Source: Alphaproteobacteria bacterium (lineage in GTDB: Bacteria; Pseudomonadota; Alphaproteobacteria; Ferrovibrionales; Ferrovibrionaceae). Taken from it: a stretch of 49,304 nucleotides of DNA. A model generated the notes under the pieces. That model was given only the letters and a program-made list of their open reading frames with translations, was not told the DNA's origin and ran no database searches. The translations under genes and the position numbers were made by a program. The stretch lies in contig JAGXRD010000151.1 of assembly GCA_018336035.1 (NCBI GenBank), positions 1-49,304 of the forward strand, written 5' to 3'. Of this stretch, positions 21,893 to 31,112 are shown in pieces; the first letter of the stretch is position 1, and every line of letters starts with the position of its first letter.

Positions 21893-22666
21893 ATGCCTAT
21901 TAGCGAAGCTGATTTTCCTGAGAGATTCGGACAAGAAGCATTTCCGAGCCTTCCCTGCCCCTCATGCAGTAAAGGGCGCATAAGTCTGGTAAAAGGGAAA
22001 TTCTGGACTCTTGAGGCTGGCTACTCGGTTAAGCTGAAAGAAGAAGATGCATGGGAGCCGGATTGGAGAACGGAAAGATTCACTGCTTTTATGCAATGCG
22101 CAGAGTCTGCGTGCGGTGAATCTGTCGTTGCGTCAGGCATCGTGGATGCAGAAGAAGAACTCGACGAGGAATATGGCTGGGTTTATGCGTCTGTTTTAAA
22201 GCCGCAAGATTTTTACCCGGCGCCTCGGCTTATCCCAATACCTGAGAACTGCCCCGAAGAAGTGCAGGAATGCTTAAAAACAGCATTTCGTCTGTTTTGG
22301 TCGGATTTAGCCTCGTGCGTAAATAAAATTAGAATCAGTATGGAGGCTCTCTTAGATCATTTGAAAGTACCTCGCAGAAGAAAGACGGCATCAGGTAAAA
22401 TCGAAAACCTGACGCTGCACCAGCGTATCGTTGCATATGCTGCAAAAGATGCTGAGATTTCCCAATCATTAATGGCAATAAAGATGGTTGGGAATTTGGG
22501 AAGTCACGACGAGGGCCCGATTTCTAGAGATATCGTCTTTAATGTATTGAACCTGTATGAAGATGCGTTGGAGGCGATATTTGATCATCGAAAGAAAGAG
22601 CTGAAGCGTGTGAAGGCGGCTCTCATAAAGAGTAAGGGCAAGTCCGCAGGAAAGAAGAAGAAATAA
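21893..22666 (+). CDS. DUF4145 domain protein inserted in the pdh operon
   Basis: 257 residues. The N-terminal part has a zinc-ribbon-like pair (CPSC at about 22-25, then CAESAC around 70). The C-terminal half matches the DUF4145 pattern: a helical region with RISMEALLDHL, then MVGNLGSHDEGPIS and a final helix, ending in a Lys-rich tail. The DNA is visibly richer in A/T and uses codons (ata, tta, aga) rare in its neighbours, which suggests transfer from elsewhere. It sits 6 bp after pdhC and its TAA touches the ATG of the SDR gene, so it is embedded in the operon. DUF4145 is often seen fused or linked to nucleases and defence genes, but none is present here and its role is unknown. Confidence 0.8.
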   Translation: MPISEADFPERFGQEAFPSLPCPSCSKGRISLVKGKFWTLEAGYSVKLKEEDAWEPDWRTERFTAFMQCAESACGESVVASGIVDAEEELDEEYGWVYASVLKPQDFYPAPRLIPIPENCPEEVQECLKTAFRLFWSDLASCVNKIRISMEALLDHLKVPRRRKTASGKIENLTLHQRIVAYAAKDAEISQSLMAIKMVGNLGSHDEGPISRDIVFNVLNLYEDALEAIFDHRKKELKRVKAALIKSKGKSAGKKKK

Positions 22667-23389
22667 ATGGCAAGCGGTACTGCTGATCAAGCGAAAGTTG
22701 CCATCGTCACGGGCGCCGGCAAGGGCATGGGCGCCGGCATCCTGAAGAAGCTTGCCGCCGACGGCTATAAAGTCGCGGCGATGTCGCCCTCGGGTGCCGC
22801 GAAGACTCTGGCCGAAAGTCTCGGCGGCGTCGGCACGGCGGGCTCGAATGCCAAGGCCGACGACATCAAGGCGCTGGTCGATCTCACGCTCGACACCTAT
22901 GGCCGCATCGATGCCGTGGTGAACAACACCGGTCATCCGCCCAAGGGCAAGCTGCTGGAGCTGGATGACGCGGCCTGGACCACCGGTTTCGAGCTGGTGC
23001 ATCTGGCGGTGATCCGCATGGTGCGGCTGGTGACGCCGGTGATGCTGCAGCAGAAGACCGGCGGCGCGTTCGTGAATCTTCTCACTTACGCCACCTTCGA
23101 GCCGGAAGCCGATTTCCCGATTTCCGGCCCGGTGCGGGCTGCGGTCGCGGCATTTTCCAAGGTCTATGCCGACCAGTATGCATCGCAGGGCATCCGCATG
23201 AACAACGTGCTGCCCGGCTTCATCGACAGCCTGCCGGCCAAGGATGAGCGCGTCGCGCGCATCCCCATGAAACGCTACGGCACCGTGCGGGAGATCAGCG
23301 ACACCGTCGCCTTCCTGCTGTCGGAGCAGGCGAGCTACATCACCGGTCAGAATATCCGCGTCGACGGCGGCATTACGCGGTCGGTTTAA
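22667..23389 (+). CDS. SDR-fold protein with a degenerate catalytic tetrad
   Basis: 240 residues. The Rossmann start VAIVTGAGKGMGAG has the TGxxxGxG nucleotide motif, NNTG is at 86-89 and YITGQNIRVDGG is the usual SDR C-terminal motif. Aligning by spacing, the Asn-Ser-Tyr-Lys tetrad is replaced: His112 for Asn, Thr140 for Ser, Ser153 for Tyr and Arg157 for Lys (PISGPVRAAV where YxxxK is expected). Ordinary SDR hydride chemistry is therefore doubtful. It lies between the DUF4145 gene (no gap) and lpd (10 bp gap) in the pdh operon, so it may bind NAD(P) as a regulator or act on an unusual substrate. The fold is confident, the function is not. Confidence 0.82.
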   Translation: MASGTADQAKVAIVTGAGKGMGAGILKKLAADGYKVAAMSPSGAAKTLAESLGGVGTAGSNAKADDIKALVDLTLDTYGRIDAVVNNTGHPPKGKLLELDDAAWTTGFELVHLAVIRMVRLVTPVMLQQKTGGAFVNLLTYATFEPEADFPISGPVRAAVAAFSKVYADQYASQGIRMNNVLPGFIDSLPAKDERVARIPMKRYGTVREISDTVAFLLSEQASYITGQNIRVDGGITRSV

Positions 23390-23399
23390 GGAGACTCAC

Positions 23400-24806
23400 A
23401 TGGCGGATACCAGTTTCGACCTGATCGTCATCGGCAGCGGCCCGGGCGGCTACACCACGGCGATCCGCGCCAGCCAGCTCGGCATGAAGACTGCCATTAT
23501 TGAGCGCGAGCATCTCGGCGGCATCTGCCTGAACTGGGGCTGCATCCCGACAAAAGCTTTGCTGCGCTCGGCCGAGATCTATTCCAATATCAAACATGCC
23601 GAGGCTTTTGGCTTTGCCGTCGAAGGCAAGGTCACGATCAACACCCAGAAGGTGGTCGAGCGGTCGCGCAAGGTGGCGGCGCAGCTCTCGGGCGGCGTGA
23701 AGCACCTGATGAAGAAGAACAAGGTCACGGTCTTCGACGGCCATGGCATGCTGAACGGCGCGGGCAAGGTCAAGGTCACCAAGGACGACAAGCCGGTCGC
23801 CGACCTGACCGCCAAGCACATCATCCTCGCCACCGGTGCGCGCGCCCGTTCGCTGCCCGGCCTGGAGCCCGATGGCAAGCTGGTCTGGACCTACAAGGAA
23901 GCCATGGTACCGCCGGCCTTGCCCAAGAGCCTGCTGGTGATCGGCTCGGGCGCCATCGGCATCGAGTTTGCCAGCTTCTACCGCCAGCTCGGCGCGGACG
24001 TCACGGTTGTTGAGGTGATGGACCGCGTGCTGCCGGTGGAAGACGAGGAAATCTCGGGGCTGGCCAAGAAAGCCTTCGAGAAGCAGGGCATGAAGATCCA
24101 TCTCGGCACCACGGTCACGGCGCTCAAGAAGGGCATCGACACCGTCACCGCCGTGCTGAAGGACAAGGCCGGTAAGGAATCCGAGATCACTGTCGAGCGC
24201 GTGATCCTCGCGGTCGGCATCGTCGGCAATGTCGAGAATATCGGGCTGGAGTCCACCAAGGTGAAGGTCGAGAAGACCCATGTGGTGACGGACGAATACA
24301 GCCGCACCGCCGAGCCCGGCATCTATGCCATCGGCGACCTGACCGGTCCGCCCTGGCTGGCCCACAAGGCCGGCCATGAAGGCGTGATCTGCGTCGAGAA
24401 GATCGCCGGCGAGAAGGATGTCCATCCGCTCAACGTCTCCAACATCCCGGGCTGCACTTACTGCACGCCGCAGGTGGCGAGCGTCGGCCTGACGGAAGCC
24501 GCCGCCAAGGCCAAGGGCTACGAGGTGCGCGTTGGCCGCTATCCCTTCCTGGCCAACGGCAAGGCCATTGCGCTGGGCGAGCCGGAAGGCCTGGTCAAGA
24601 CGGTATTCGACAAGAAGACCGGCGAGCTGCTGGGTGCCCATATGATCGGCGCCGAAGTGACCGAGCTGATCCAGGGCTTCGGGATTGCCAAGACCCTGGA
24701 GACCACGGAAGCCGAGCTGATGCATGCCATCTTCCCGCATCCGACCTTGAGCGAAATGATGCATGAATCGGTGCTGGACGCTTACGGCAAGGCGCTGAAT
24801 TTCTAG
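23400..24806 (+). CDS. lpdA: Dihydrolipoyl dehydrogenase (E3)
   Basis: 468 residues. It reoxidises dihydrolipoyl groups of 2-oxoacid dehydrogenases with NAD. The FAD motif GSGPGGYTTAIRA is near residue 12, the redox-active disulfide GGICLNWGCIPTKALL is near 40-55, the NAD motif GSGAIGIEFASFY is near 180, and the C-terminal HPTLSEMMHE contains the catalytic His-Glu pair. A GGAG precedes the ATG. It closes the pdh group and is followed by a candidate promoter for lipA. Confidence 0.96.
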   Translation: MADTSFDLIVIGSGPGGYTTAIRASQLGMKTAIIEREHLGGICLNWGCIPTKALLRSAEIYSNIKHAEAFGFAVEGKVTINTQKVVERSRKVAAQLSGGVKHLMKKNKVTVFDGHGMLNGAGKVKVTKDDKPVADLTAKHIILATGARARSLPGLEPDGKLVWTYKEAMVPPALPKSLLVIGSGAIGIEFASFYRQLGADVTVVEVMDRVLPVEDEEISGLAKKAFEKQGMKIHLGTTVTALKKGIDTVTAVLKDKAGKESEITVERVILAVGIVGNVENIGLESTKVKVEKTHVVTDEYSRTAEPGIYAIGDLTGPPWLAHKAGHEGVICVEKIAGEKDVHPLNVSNIPGCTYCTPQVASVGLTEAAAKAKGYEVRVGRYPFLANGKAIALGEPEGLVKTVFDKKTGELLGAHMIGAEVTELIQGFGIAKTLETTEAELMHAIFPHPTLSEMMHESVLDAYGKALNF

Positions 24807-24834
24807 GATTTGGCGACAGGTGCCAGGCCAATAG

Positions 24835-24863
24835 GTGCCAAGAGGGGGGCTTTTCTGTATACT
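24835..24863 (+). promoter_or_regulatory. Candidate promoter of lipA
   Basis: GTGCCA (24835-24840) and TATACT (24858-24863) are separated by 17 bp, a reasonable sigma-70-type pair upstream of the lipA GTG at 24909. The -35 lies in the second of two AGGTGCCA direct repeats (24818-24825 and 24833-24840), which might be an operator. This would let lipA and the following genes be expressed apart from the pdh transcript. Confidence 0.45.
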
Positions 24864-24908
24864 GCCCGGCACTATCTCAGTCCCAGAGGTAGGTAGAAGG
24901 TTTCAGTC

Positions 24909-25865
24909 GTGGCCATCAACGTTCACCCCATCCCGGTCCGCCATCCCGAGAAGGCCCACAAGCCCGACACGCCGATGCTGCGCAAGCCGGACTGGATCCG
25001 GGTGAAGGCGCCGACCTCCCCGGAAGTGGCCGAGACGCGCCGGCTGATGCGCGAACTCAATCTCAACACCGTCTGCGAGGAAGCGGCCTGCCCGAATCTG
25101 GGCGAATGCTGGAAGCAGAAGCATGCCACGGTGATGATCCTCGGCGCGGTCTGCACCCGGGCCTGCGCGTTTTGCAATGTCGCCACCGGCAAGCCGGAGG
25201 GTGTGGACGCGCATGAGCCTGAGCATGTGGCTGAAGCCGTCGGCAAGCTGGGCCTGCATCATGTCGTGATCACCTCGGTGGACCGCGACGACCTGCCCGA
25301 TGGCGGCGCCTCGCAGTTCGTGAAGACCATCGAGGCGATCCGCAAATCCTCGCCGACCACCACGATCGAAATCCTGACGCCCGACTTCATCCGCAAGCCC
25401 GGCGCCATCGAGGCGGTCGTGGCGGCGCGTCCGGATGTCTACAACCACAATCTCGAGACCGTGCCGCGCCTCTATCCGACCATCCGGCCGGGCGCGCGCT
25501 ATTTCGCCTCGCTGCAATTGCTGGCCAAGGTGAAGGAACTCGATCCGATGATGTTCACCAAGTCGGGCCTCATGGTCGGTCTGGGTGAAGAGAAGATTGA
25601 GATCATGCAGGTGATGGACGACATGCGCGCCGCCGATGTCGATTTCATCACCATCGGCCAGTATCTGCAGCCGACCCGCAAGCATGCCGAGGTGAAGCAT
25701 TTCGTCACGCCCGACGAATTCGCTGCCTATACGACGATTGCGACCTCGAAGGGCTTCCTGACGGTGTCGGCCTCGCCGCTGACGCGCTCGTCGCATCATG
25801 CCGGCGACGATTTCGCCCGCCTGCGTGCTGCTCGCGAAGCAAAGTTCGCTGCCAGGACGGCCTAA
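24909..25865 (+). CDS. lipA: Lipoyl synthase
   Basis: 318 residues from a GTG start at 24909. It is a radical SAM enzyme that inserts two sulfurs into protein-bound octanoyl groups to make lipoyl cofactor. The auxiliary cluster Cys triad is at 56, 61 and 67 ([12 protein letters not shown]), the radical SAM CxxxCxxC at 82, 86 and 89 (CTRACAFC), and the C-terminal SSHHAG supplies the conserved Ser. It directly follows the pdh genes whose E1 beta and E2 need the cofactor. The COQ10/RatA-type gene starts 6 bp after the stop. Confidence 0.96.
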   Translation: MAINVHPIPVRHPEKAHKPDTPMLRKPDWIRVKAPTSPEVAETRRLMRELNLNTVCEEAACPNLGECWKQKHATVMILGAVCTRACAFCNVATGKPEGVDAHEPEHVAEAVGKLGLHHVVITSVDRDDLPDGGASQFVKTIEAIRKSSPTTTIEILTPDFIRKPGAIEAVVAARPDVYNHNLETVPRLYPTIRPGARYFASLQLLAKVKELDPMMFTKSGLMVGLGEEKIEIMQVMDDMRAADVDFITIGQYLQPTRKHAEVKHFVTPDEFAAYTTIATSKGFLTVSASPLTRSSHHAGDDFARLRAAREAKFAARTA

Positions 25866-25871
25866 GCTTCA

Positions 25872-26348
25872 GTGTCGACCCACGCCGAAAAGCGCATCCT
25901 GCCCTACCGGCCCGACCAGTTGTATGCGCTGGTCGCCGGCATCGAGCATTACCCGAAATTCCTGCCCTGGTGCGTCGGCGCCCGTATCCGCGAGCGTAAC
26001 GAAACTGTCGTGGTGGCCGACCTGATCATCGGCTTCAAGGTGTTCCGCGAGCGTTTCACCAGCCGGGTGACGCTCGATCCCGCGGGCAAGCGGATCGACG
26101 TGGAATATACCGAGGGGCCGTTCAAATACCTGAAGAACCACTGGATCTTCCTGCCGCATCCCGATGGCTGCGAGATCGACTTTTATGTCGATTTCGAATT
26201 CCGCTCAAAATTGCTGCAGAAAACCATCGAGCTGCTGTTTAACGAAGCCGTCAAACGCATGGTCGGCGCCTTCGAGACACGGGCGAAGCAGCTTTACGGC
26301 GAGAATGGATTATCCCTGCCGCCCGGTGCTACGATCACGGCACTCTGA
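25872..26348 (+). CDS. START-fold COQ10/RatA family protein
   Basis: 158 residues from a GTG start at 25872. The sequence (YALVAGIEHYPKFLPWC, FTSRVTLDP, GPFKYLKNHWIF, VDFEFRSKLLQ, FETRAKQLYG) matches the polyketide-cyclase/START family that includes COQ10 and RatA. Alphaproteobacterial members next to lipA are most like COQ10, a quinone-binding protein needed for respiration. The RatA ribosome-toxin annotation of some relatives is not supported by any linked antitoxin here. It is 6 bp downstream of lipA, so co-transcription is likely. Confidence 0.85.
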   Translation: MSTHAEKRILPYRPDQLYALVAGIEHYPKFLPWCVGARIRERNETVVVADLIIGFKVFRERFTSRVTLDPAGKRIDVEYTEGPFKYLKNHWIFLPHPDGCEIDFYVDFEFRSKLLQKTIELLFNEAVKRMVGAFETRAKQLYGENGLSLPPGATITAL

Positions 26349-26390
26349 CCCGGCTCGGGCGTTACTGCTGAGCCCTTGAAGGAGTTCAGT

Positions 26391-27827
26391 ATGGTGGCCT
26401 TGCCTACGCTTCCCAATATCTCGATTTCCGGCACCTTGCTGGAGCGCGGCCTGCGCAGCCTGGTTGGCGCCTGGCGCGGCATTGCCGGCGGCGACGAAAC
26501 CGCCCAGCTGGCCCGCGACGGCCTGACCGATGCGAAAGACGCCGAGCGGCTGCGCGCACTCTTCACGGAATGTCTGGAAGCCCGCGGCGGTGAGGTGTCG
26601 GCCCGTGCCCGGGCCGCCGCGCTCGGCCGGCTCTATCTGGGCTTTGATGATGGCGGCAAGAAGGCTTTCCTGCAGGTGCTGGCCAACGGTTTCGCGGCCG
26701 ATGAAGTGGCGCTGGATAAAGCCATCGCCGATGTGCAGCGCGCGGCCGAGCCCGCTGCAAGGCATAAGGCGCAACGCGCGTTGCGTGCGGCGCTGACCCC
26801 GCCGCGCCAAAGATTGCTGACGCAGTTTACGGCGCTGCCGCAGGGCGTGAAATTCCTGGTCGACATGCGCGCCGATGCGCTGCGTTTCCGCAAGGAAGCG
26901 CCCGAACTCGGGATCGTCGAGGCTGATCTGGAAGATCTTCTCGTCGGTTGGTTCGATGTCGGCTTCCTCGAACTGCAGCGCATCTCGTGGAACAGCCCGG
27001 CAGCCCTGCTGGAAAAGCTGATCGCCTACGAAGCCGTGCATGCGATCGAAAGCTGGGACGATCTGCGCAACCGGCTGGATGCTGACCGGCGCTGCTACGC
27101 TTTCTTCCATCCGCGCATGCCGCTCGAGCCGCTGATCTTCGTCGAGGTCGCGCTGGTGAAAGGGATCGCCGGCAATGTGCAGGCTTTGCTCGATCAGGCG
27201 CAGCCGGTGATCGACCCGAAGGACGCCGATACGGCGATCTTCTATTCGATCTCGAATACGCAGACCGGCCTGCGCGGCATTTCGTTTGGCAACTTCCTGA
27301 TCAAGCGCGTGGTGGATGATCTCAGCCGCGACCTGCCGAATCTGAAGCAGTTCTCGACGCTGTCGCCGATCCCGGGCTTCCGCAAATGGCTGGAAGAGAC
27401 CGTAACCGAAGGCGCGCCCGATCTGGTCGATGCGCGCAGCCGCGAGGAGCTGAGCCATGCGCTGGGCCAGCGTTTCGCCAAGGGCATGCTGCCGACCCTG
27501 CTGAAGGATCATGCCTGGACCGACAATGCCGCGTTGTCCGAGGCGCTGAAGCCTGTTCTGCTGCGGCTGGGTGCGCGCTACCTGCTCAGTACCGACAAGA
27601 AGAACAAGCCGCTCGATCCGGTGGCGCGCTTCCATCTCAGCAACGGCTCGCAGGTGCATCGCCTGAACTGGATGGGCGACCGTTCGCGCAACGGCCTGAA
27701 GCAGTCGGCCGGCCTGATGGTGAACTATCTCTACCGGCTGGATGACATCGACCAGAACCACGAGCGTTTCGTGCGCGATGGCACGATTGCCGCTTCAGGC
27801 GAAGTGAAGCGGCTGGCCGACCTTTAG
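26391..27827 (+). CDS. Malonyl-CoA decarboxylase
   Basis: 478 residues from the ATG at 26391, which is served by GAAGGAG at 26378-26384; a TTG 15 bp upstream overlaps that site and is less likely. The helical N-terminal domain is followed by the acetyltransferase-like catalytic domain with [46 protein letters not shown] and [17 protein letters not shown], which are hallmark segments of the family and include its catalytic His and Ser regions. It converts malonyl-CoA to acetyl-CoA and CO2, limiting malonyl-CoA or allowing growth on malonate. No malonate transporter or synthetase lies nearby. Its TAG overlaps the TAA of the convergent cinA gene at 27824-27827. Confidence 0.93.
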   Translation: MVALPTLPNISISGTLLERGLRSLVGAWRGIAGGDETAQLARDGLTDAKDAERLRALFTECLEARGGEVSARARAAALGRLYLGFDDGGKKAFLQVLANGFAADEVALDKAIADVQRAAEPAARHKAQRALRAALTPPRQRLLTQFTALPQGVKFLVDMRADALRFRKEAPELGIVEADLEDLLVGWFDVGFLELQRISWNSPAALLEKLIAYEAVHAIESWDDLRNRLDADRRCYAFFHPRMPLEPLIFVEVALVKGIAGNVQALLDQAQPVIDPKDADTAIFYSISNTQTGLRGISFGNFLIKRVVDDLSRDLPNLKQFSTLSPIPGFRKWLEETVTEGAPDLVDARSREELSHALGQRFAKGMLPTLLKDHAWTDNAALSEALKPVLLRLGARYLLSTDKKNKPLDPVARFHLSNGSQVHRLNWMGDRSRNGLKQSAGLMVNYLYRLDDIDQNHERFVRDGTIAASGEVKRLADL

Positions 27828-28333
27828 TCCTGGCTCGCGATCATCTGCGCCAGCATTTCGCCGGCCAAGTTGAGCGCGTCTTCCACCGTGGCTTTGCGGA
27901 CCGCGGAACGGCCAATGTCGCCATAGGTCATGCGCAGATGCATGGTTTCCTGGCCAAGCCCGGCCACCGCGATATGCACCAGTCCGACCGGCTTGGTCGG
28001 TGTGCCACCGCCGGGGCCGGCGATGCCGGTGCAGGCGATGGCGATATCGGCGTTGCTCTTGCGCAGACAGCCTTCCGCCATCGCGCGCGCGACGGGTTCG
28101 GAGACCGCGCCATGACCGGCGACGATCTCGGCCGGAATGCCGAGCGAATAGATTTTCGCCTCGTTCGAGTAAGTGACAAAGCCGCGCTCGAACACATCCG
28201 ACGAGCCGGCGATTTCGGTCAGCGTCGCGGCAATCAATCCGCCGGTGCAGGATTCCGCCGTGGCCAGCATCGCTTTGGCCTCACGGCAGCGCTGCAGCAG
28301 GGTTTCGGCGAGGCGGAGCAGGGTGTCGTCCAT
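27824..28333 (-). CDS. CinA C-terminal family nicotinamide-nucleotide amidohydrolase
   Basis: 169 residues from the ATG at 28331-28333. Motifs [14 protein letters not shown] near residue 25 and [24 protein letters not shown] around 95-118 are those of the CinA C-terminal domain (PncC), which deamidates nicotinamide mononucleotide in the pyridine-nucleotide salvage cycle. The N-terminal MoaB-like domain of long CinA is absent, as in E. coli PncC. It follows pgpA by 2 bp and is last in the ispDF-pgpA-cinA run. The end overlaps the malonyl-CoA decarboxylase stop. Confidence 0.93.
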   Translation of the reverse strand: MDDTLLRLAETLLQRCREAKAMLATAESCTGGLIAATLTEIAGSSDVFERGFVTYSNEAKIYSLGIPAEIVAGHGAVSEPVARAMAEGCLRKSNADIAIACTGIAGPGGGTPTKPVGLVHIAVAGLGQETMHLRMTYGDIGRSAVRKATVEDALNLAGEMLAQMIASQD

Positions 28334-28335
28334 GA

Positions 28336-28815
28336 TCAGGTCCAGAAGAAATGCACGATGACCAGCATGGTGATCATGCCATAGAGGCCGGCGAAAAGAT
28401 CGTCGATCAGCACGCCGGGCGCGCCGCTCAGGGTGTTGTCGGCCCATGAGGCCGGCCAGATTTTGGTGATGTCGAAAAAGCGGAAGACGATGAAGCCGAT
28501 CAGGTAGAGCATCAGATCAGGCGGCACGAAGATCAGCGTCATCCACTGGCCGGCCACTTCGTCGATCACCACTTCGCCCGGGTCTTCGCCGGGCCAGCGC
28601 ACCAGGAACAGGCGGATCGCCCAGAGCGCGACCAGCGCCACAATGGCTGCTGCGACGGCGACAGCCCACCAGCCGCCATACATCTGCAGCAACCAGGCGA
28701 AGGGCAGTGCGCCGGCCGAGCCCCAGCTGCCCGGCATCGGCTTCAGCTTGCCGAGGCCGAACCAGGTGCAAAGGACGAAGGGCAGGGAATATGTGCTGAG
28801 TCTTGGCATGCTCAT
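28336..28815 (-). CDS. pgpA: Phosphatidylglycerophosphatase A
   Basis: 159 residues with several membrane segments. It removes phosphate from phosphatidylglycerol phosphate at the inner membrane. [39 protein letters not shown] and [13 protein letters not shown] match the PgpA family, with the Asp-rich motifs expected at the active site. The ATG overlaps the ispDF stop (ATGA at 28812-28815) and cinA starts 2 bp after its own stop, so the three are translationally linked. Confidence 0.95.
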   Translation of the reverse strand: MSMPRLSTYSLPFVLCTWFGLGKLKPMPGSWGSAGALPFAWLLQMYGGWWAVAVAAAIVALVALWAIRLFLVRWPGEDPGEVVIDEVAGQWMTLIFVPPDLMLYLIGFIVFRFFDITKIWPASWADNTLSGAPGVLIDDLFAGLYGMITMLVIVHFFWT

Positions 28816-29981
28816 GACGGCAACCGCACGGTCGCAATCGCTTGCGCCGCGATGCCTTCACGCCGTCCGGTGAAGCCAAGCTTCTCGGTTGTCGTCGCCT
28901 TCACGCTGACACGGTCGCGCGCGATGCCGGTGATTTCGGAAATACGTGCGCGCATCGCCTCGCGATGCGGCCCGATCTTCGGTGCCTCGCAGATGATGGT
29001 GACATCACAATGCGCCAGCATGCCACGGCGCTGCGTCACCCGTTCGACCGCGTGTTTCAGGAAGGCAGCGCTGTCAGCATTCTTCCAGCGCGCGTCAGAC
29101 GGCGGGAAATGCTGGCCGATATCGCCATCGCCGAGCGCACCGAGAATGGCATCGGTCAGCGCATGCAGCGCCACATCGGCATCGGAATGGCCGGCGAGGC
29201 CCTTGTCATGCGGAATGACAAGTCCGCCGATGGTCAGCTTGCGGCCGGGCTCGTCGCTGAAGGCATGCACGTCGAACCCCTGGCCGGTGCGGATGTCGCC
29301 CAACTGCTGCATCAGATGGCGTTCGGCGCGGGCAAAGTCGTCGGGTTCGGTCACCTTGAAATTCTCCTCGGTGCCGGGCACCAGCTTCACGGCCAGTCCC
29401 GCGCGTTCTGCCACCGCAGCATCATCGGTCAGGGCCAGCCCGGCGCTTTGGCGATGGGCGGTCAGGATCTCGGCAAAGCGAAACGCCTGCGGGGTCTGAA
29501 CCCGCCACAGGCCCTGACGCTCCACGCCGCTGCGGGCATAGCCGCTATCGTCGCGCTTCAGGGTGTCGACCACCGGGATGGCCAGAACTGCGCCCGGGGC
29601 CTGGGCCAGTGTTTCGATCAGGCGATCTACATGCGAATGCCCAAGAAATGGGCGGGCTGCATCGTGAATCAGCACATGAGAGGGCTGTTCCGGGGCCAGA
29701 GCCTCTAAACCGAGCCGGACGCTGTCCTGCCGGGCCGCGCCGCCCAGACACGGCGGGGCCAGACGGGGATAGCTGGCCAGATCGCCGATGGCCTCGGCAT
29801 AGGCGGCTGAATCATCGGGGTGGATCACCACCGCCACCCGTGCTACAGCCGCGTGGCCGAGCAGGGTTTCGAGGCTGTAGCGCAGCAGGGGTTTTCCGCC
29901 AAGCAACTGGTATTGCTTGGGTTTATCTCCGCCGGCGCGGCTGCCGCGACCGGCCGCAACGATCAGCGCGGCGGTTGTCAT
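28812..29981 (-). CDS. ispDF: Bifunctional IspD/IspF of the MEP isoprenoid pathway
   Basis: 389 residues from the ATG at 29979-29981. The IspD part (about 1-225) has [16 protein letters not shown], which binds CTP, and LIHDAARPF. The IspF part (about 230-389) has [23 protein letters not shown] and [11 protein letters not shown], which bind zinc and the cyclodiphosphate. It carries out MEP cytidylation and 2-C-methylerythritol 2,4-cyclodiphosphate formation. The fusion is common in alphaproteobacteria. A longer open frame runs 5' across the divergent dusB region but has no coding logic. dusB is divergent, 144 bp away. Confidence 0.96.
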   Translation of the reverse strand: MTTAALIVAAGRGSRAGGDKPKQYQLLGGKPLLRYSLETLLGHAAVARVAVVIHPDDSAAYAEAIGDLASYPRLAPPCLGGAARQDSVRLGLEALAPEQPSHVLIHDAARPFLGHSHVDRLIETLAQAPGAVLAIPVVDTLKRDDSGYARSGVERQGLWRVQTPQAFRFAEILTAHRQSAGLALTDDAAVAERAGLAVKLVPGTEENFKVTEPDDFARAERHLMQQLGDIRTGQGFDVHAFSDEPGRKLTIGGLVIPHDKGLAGHSDADVALHALTDAILGALGDGDIGQHFPPSDARWKNADSAAFLKHAVERVTQRRGMLAHCDVTIICEAPKIGPHREAMRARISEITGIARDRVSVKATTTEKLGFTGRREGIAAQAIATVRLPS

Positions 29982-30059
29982 GCTGGGCAACCTAACCGAG
30001 CCGACCCGGCGAGGCAAAGGCCGCCAGCCAGGCGCCGTTTGTCTGCATCCGGAAGGATG

Positions 30060-30088
30060 TTGCAGCGCAGTAAAAAACTCACTATTCT
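30060..30088 (+). promoter_or_regulatory. Weak candidate promoter of dusB-ntrBC
   Basis: TTGCAG (30060-30065) and TATTCT (30083-30088) are 17 bp apart, about 37 bp before the dusB ATG. The match is partial, so this is only a candidate. The AT-rich stretch 30070-30125 in an otherwise GC-rich window supports a promoter or leader here. Confidence 0.3.
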
Positions 30089-30125
30089 GACCAACAACTG
30101 GGCATTCCAGAGAATTGTGTAAAAA

Positions 30126-31112
30126 ATGAGCATCACCGTCGGTCCCGTCACTATCGCAGATCCGGTCATCCTCGCGCCCATGTCGGGCGTGACAGATCTT
30201 CCGTTCCGCCGCCTTGTGAAACGCAGCGGTGCAGGTCTGGTCGTGTCGGAAATGATCGCCTCCGAGGCGATGGTGCGCGCCTCGCGCCAGTCGCTGAAAA
30301 TGGCGGAGAACACCCCGGAAGAATTCCCGATGTCGGTGCAGCTGGCTGGCTGCGAAGGCCATGTGATGGCCGAGGCCGCCAAGCTGAACGAAGACAGCGG
30401 CGCGGCGATCATCGACATCAATATGGGCTGCCCGGTGAAGAAGGTGGTCAACGGCCATGCCGGCTCCGCACTGATGCGCGACCTTGCCCATGCCAGGACG
30501 CTGCTGACCGCCACGGTGAAGGCCGTGAAACTGCCGGTGACACTGAAGATGCGCACCGGCTGGGACGAGGGCAACCGCAACGCACCGGAACTGGCGAAGA
30601 TCGCCGAAGGCGAAGGCATCCAGATGCTCACCGTGCATGGCCGCACACGCAACCAGCTGTATAACGGCCATGCCGACTGGGCCTTCGTGCGCAAGGTGAA
30701 GGAAGCCACCAAGCTGCCGGTGATCGTGAATGGCGACATCACCACGCTGGACGAGGCCAAGACCGCGCTGGAGCAGTCGGGCGCCGATGGCGTGATGATT
30801 GGCCGCGGCGCCTATGGCCGGCCGTGGTTCCTGCGCCAGGTGATCGAATTCCTCAAGACCGGCGCGCGCATTGCCGATCCCTCGCTGGCCGAACAGCAGG
30901 CCACCGTGCTGGAGCATTACGACGCGATGCTGGCGCATTACGGCGTCTCCACCGGCCTGAAGATCGGCCGCAAGCATGTCGCCTGGTATTCCAAGGGCCT
31001 GCCGGGTTCGGCCGAGTTCCGCACCCGCATCATGCAGTTGGAGGAGCCGCAGCAGGTGCGCGACGCCATCCACGACTTCTACGCACCGCAGCTCGACCGG
31101 CTGGCCGCATGA
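30126..31112 (+). CDS. dusB: tRNA-dihydrouridine synthase B (NifR3)
   Basis: 328 residues. It is an FMN enzyme that reduces uridine to dihydrouridine in tRNA D-loops. The TIM barrel has [14 protein letters not shown] at the start, [27 protein letters not shown] with the catalytic Cys, [23 protein letters not shown] and VIVNGDI, then a C-terminal helical tRNA-binding part. It is first in the classical nifR3-ntrB-ntrC order; its TGA overlaps the ntrB ATG, so ntrBC translation is probably coupled to it. Confidence 0.96.
   Translation: MSITVGPVTIADPVILAPMSGVTDLPFRRLVKRSGAGLVVSEMIASEAMVRASRQSLKMAENTPEEFPMSVQLAGCEGHVMAEAAKLNEDSGAAIIDINMGCPVKKVVNGHAGSALMRDLAHARTLLTATVKAVKLPVTLKMRTGWDEGNRNAPELAKIAEGEGIQMLTVHGRTRNQLYNGHADWAFVRKVKEATKLPVIVNGDITTLDEAKTALEQSGADGVMIGRGAYGRPWFLRQVIEFLKTGARIADPSLAEQQATVLEHYDAMLAHYGVSTGLKIGRKHVAWYSKGLPGSAEFRTRIMQLEEPQQVRDAIHDFYAPQLDRLAA

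Noticed and set aside
21893..23389. Prophage or transposon carrying the DUF4145 and SDR genes
   Set aside because: No integrase, transposase, terminal repeats or target duplication were seen at either edge, and the SDR has the base composition of the host.
25872..26348. Toxin RatA of a toxin-antitoxin pair
   Set aside because: No antitoxin partner gene is adjacent, and the lipA neighbourhood fits a COQ10-like quinone-binding protein better.
29982..31073. Long 5' extension of ispDF across the dusB region
   Set aside because: The added sequence is antisense to dusB and unlike IspD. The ATG at 29979-29981 gives the conserved AAGRGSR start.
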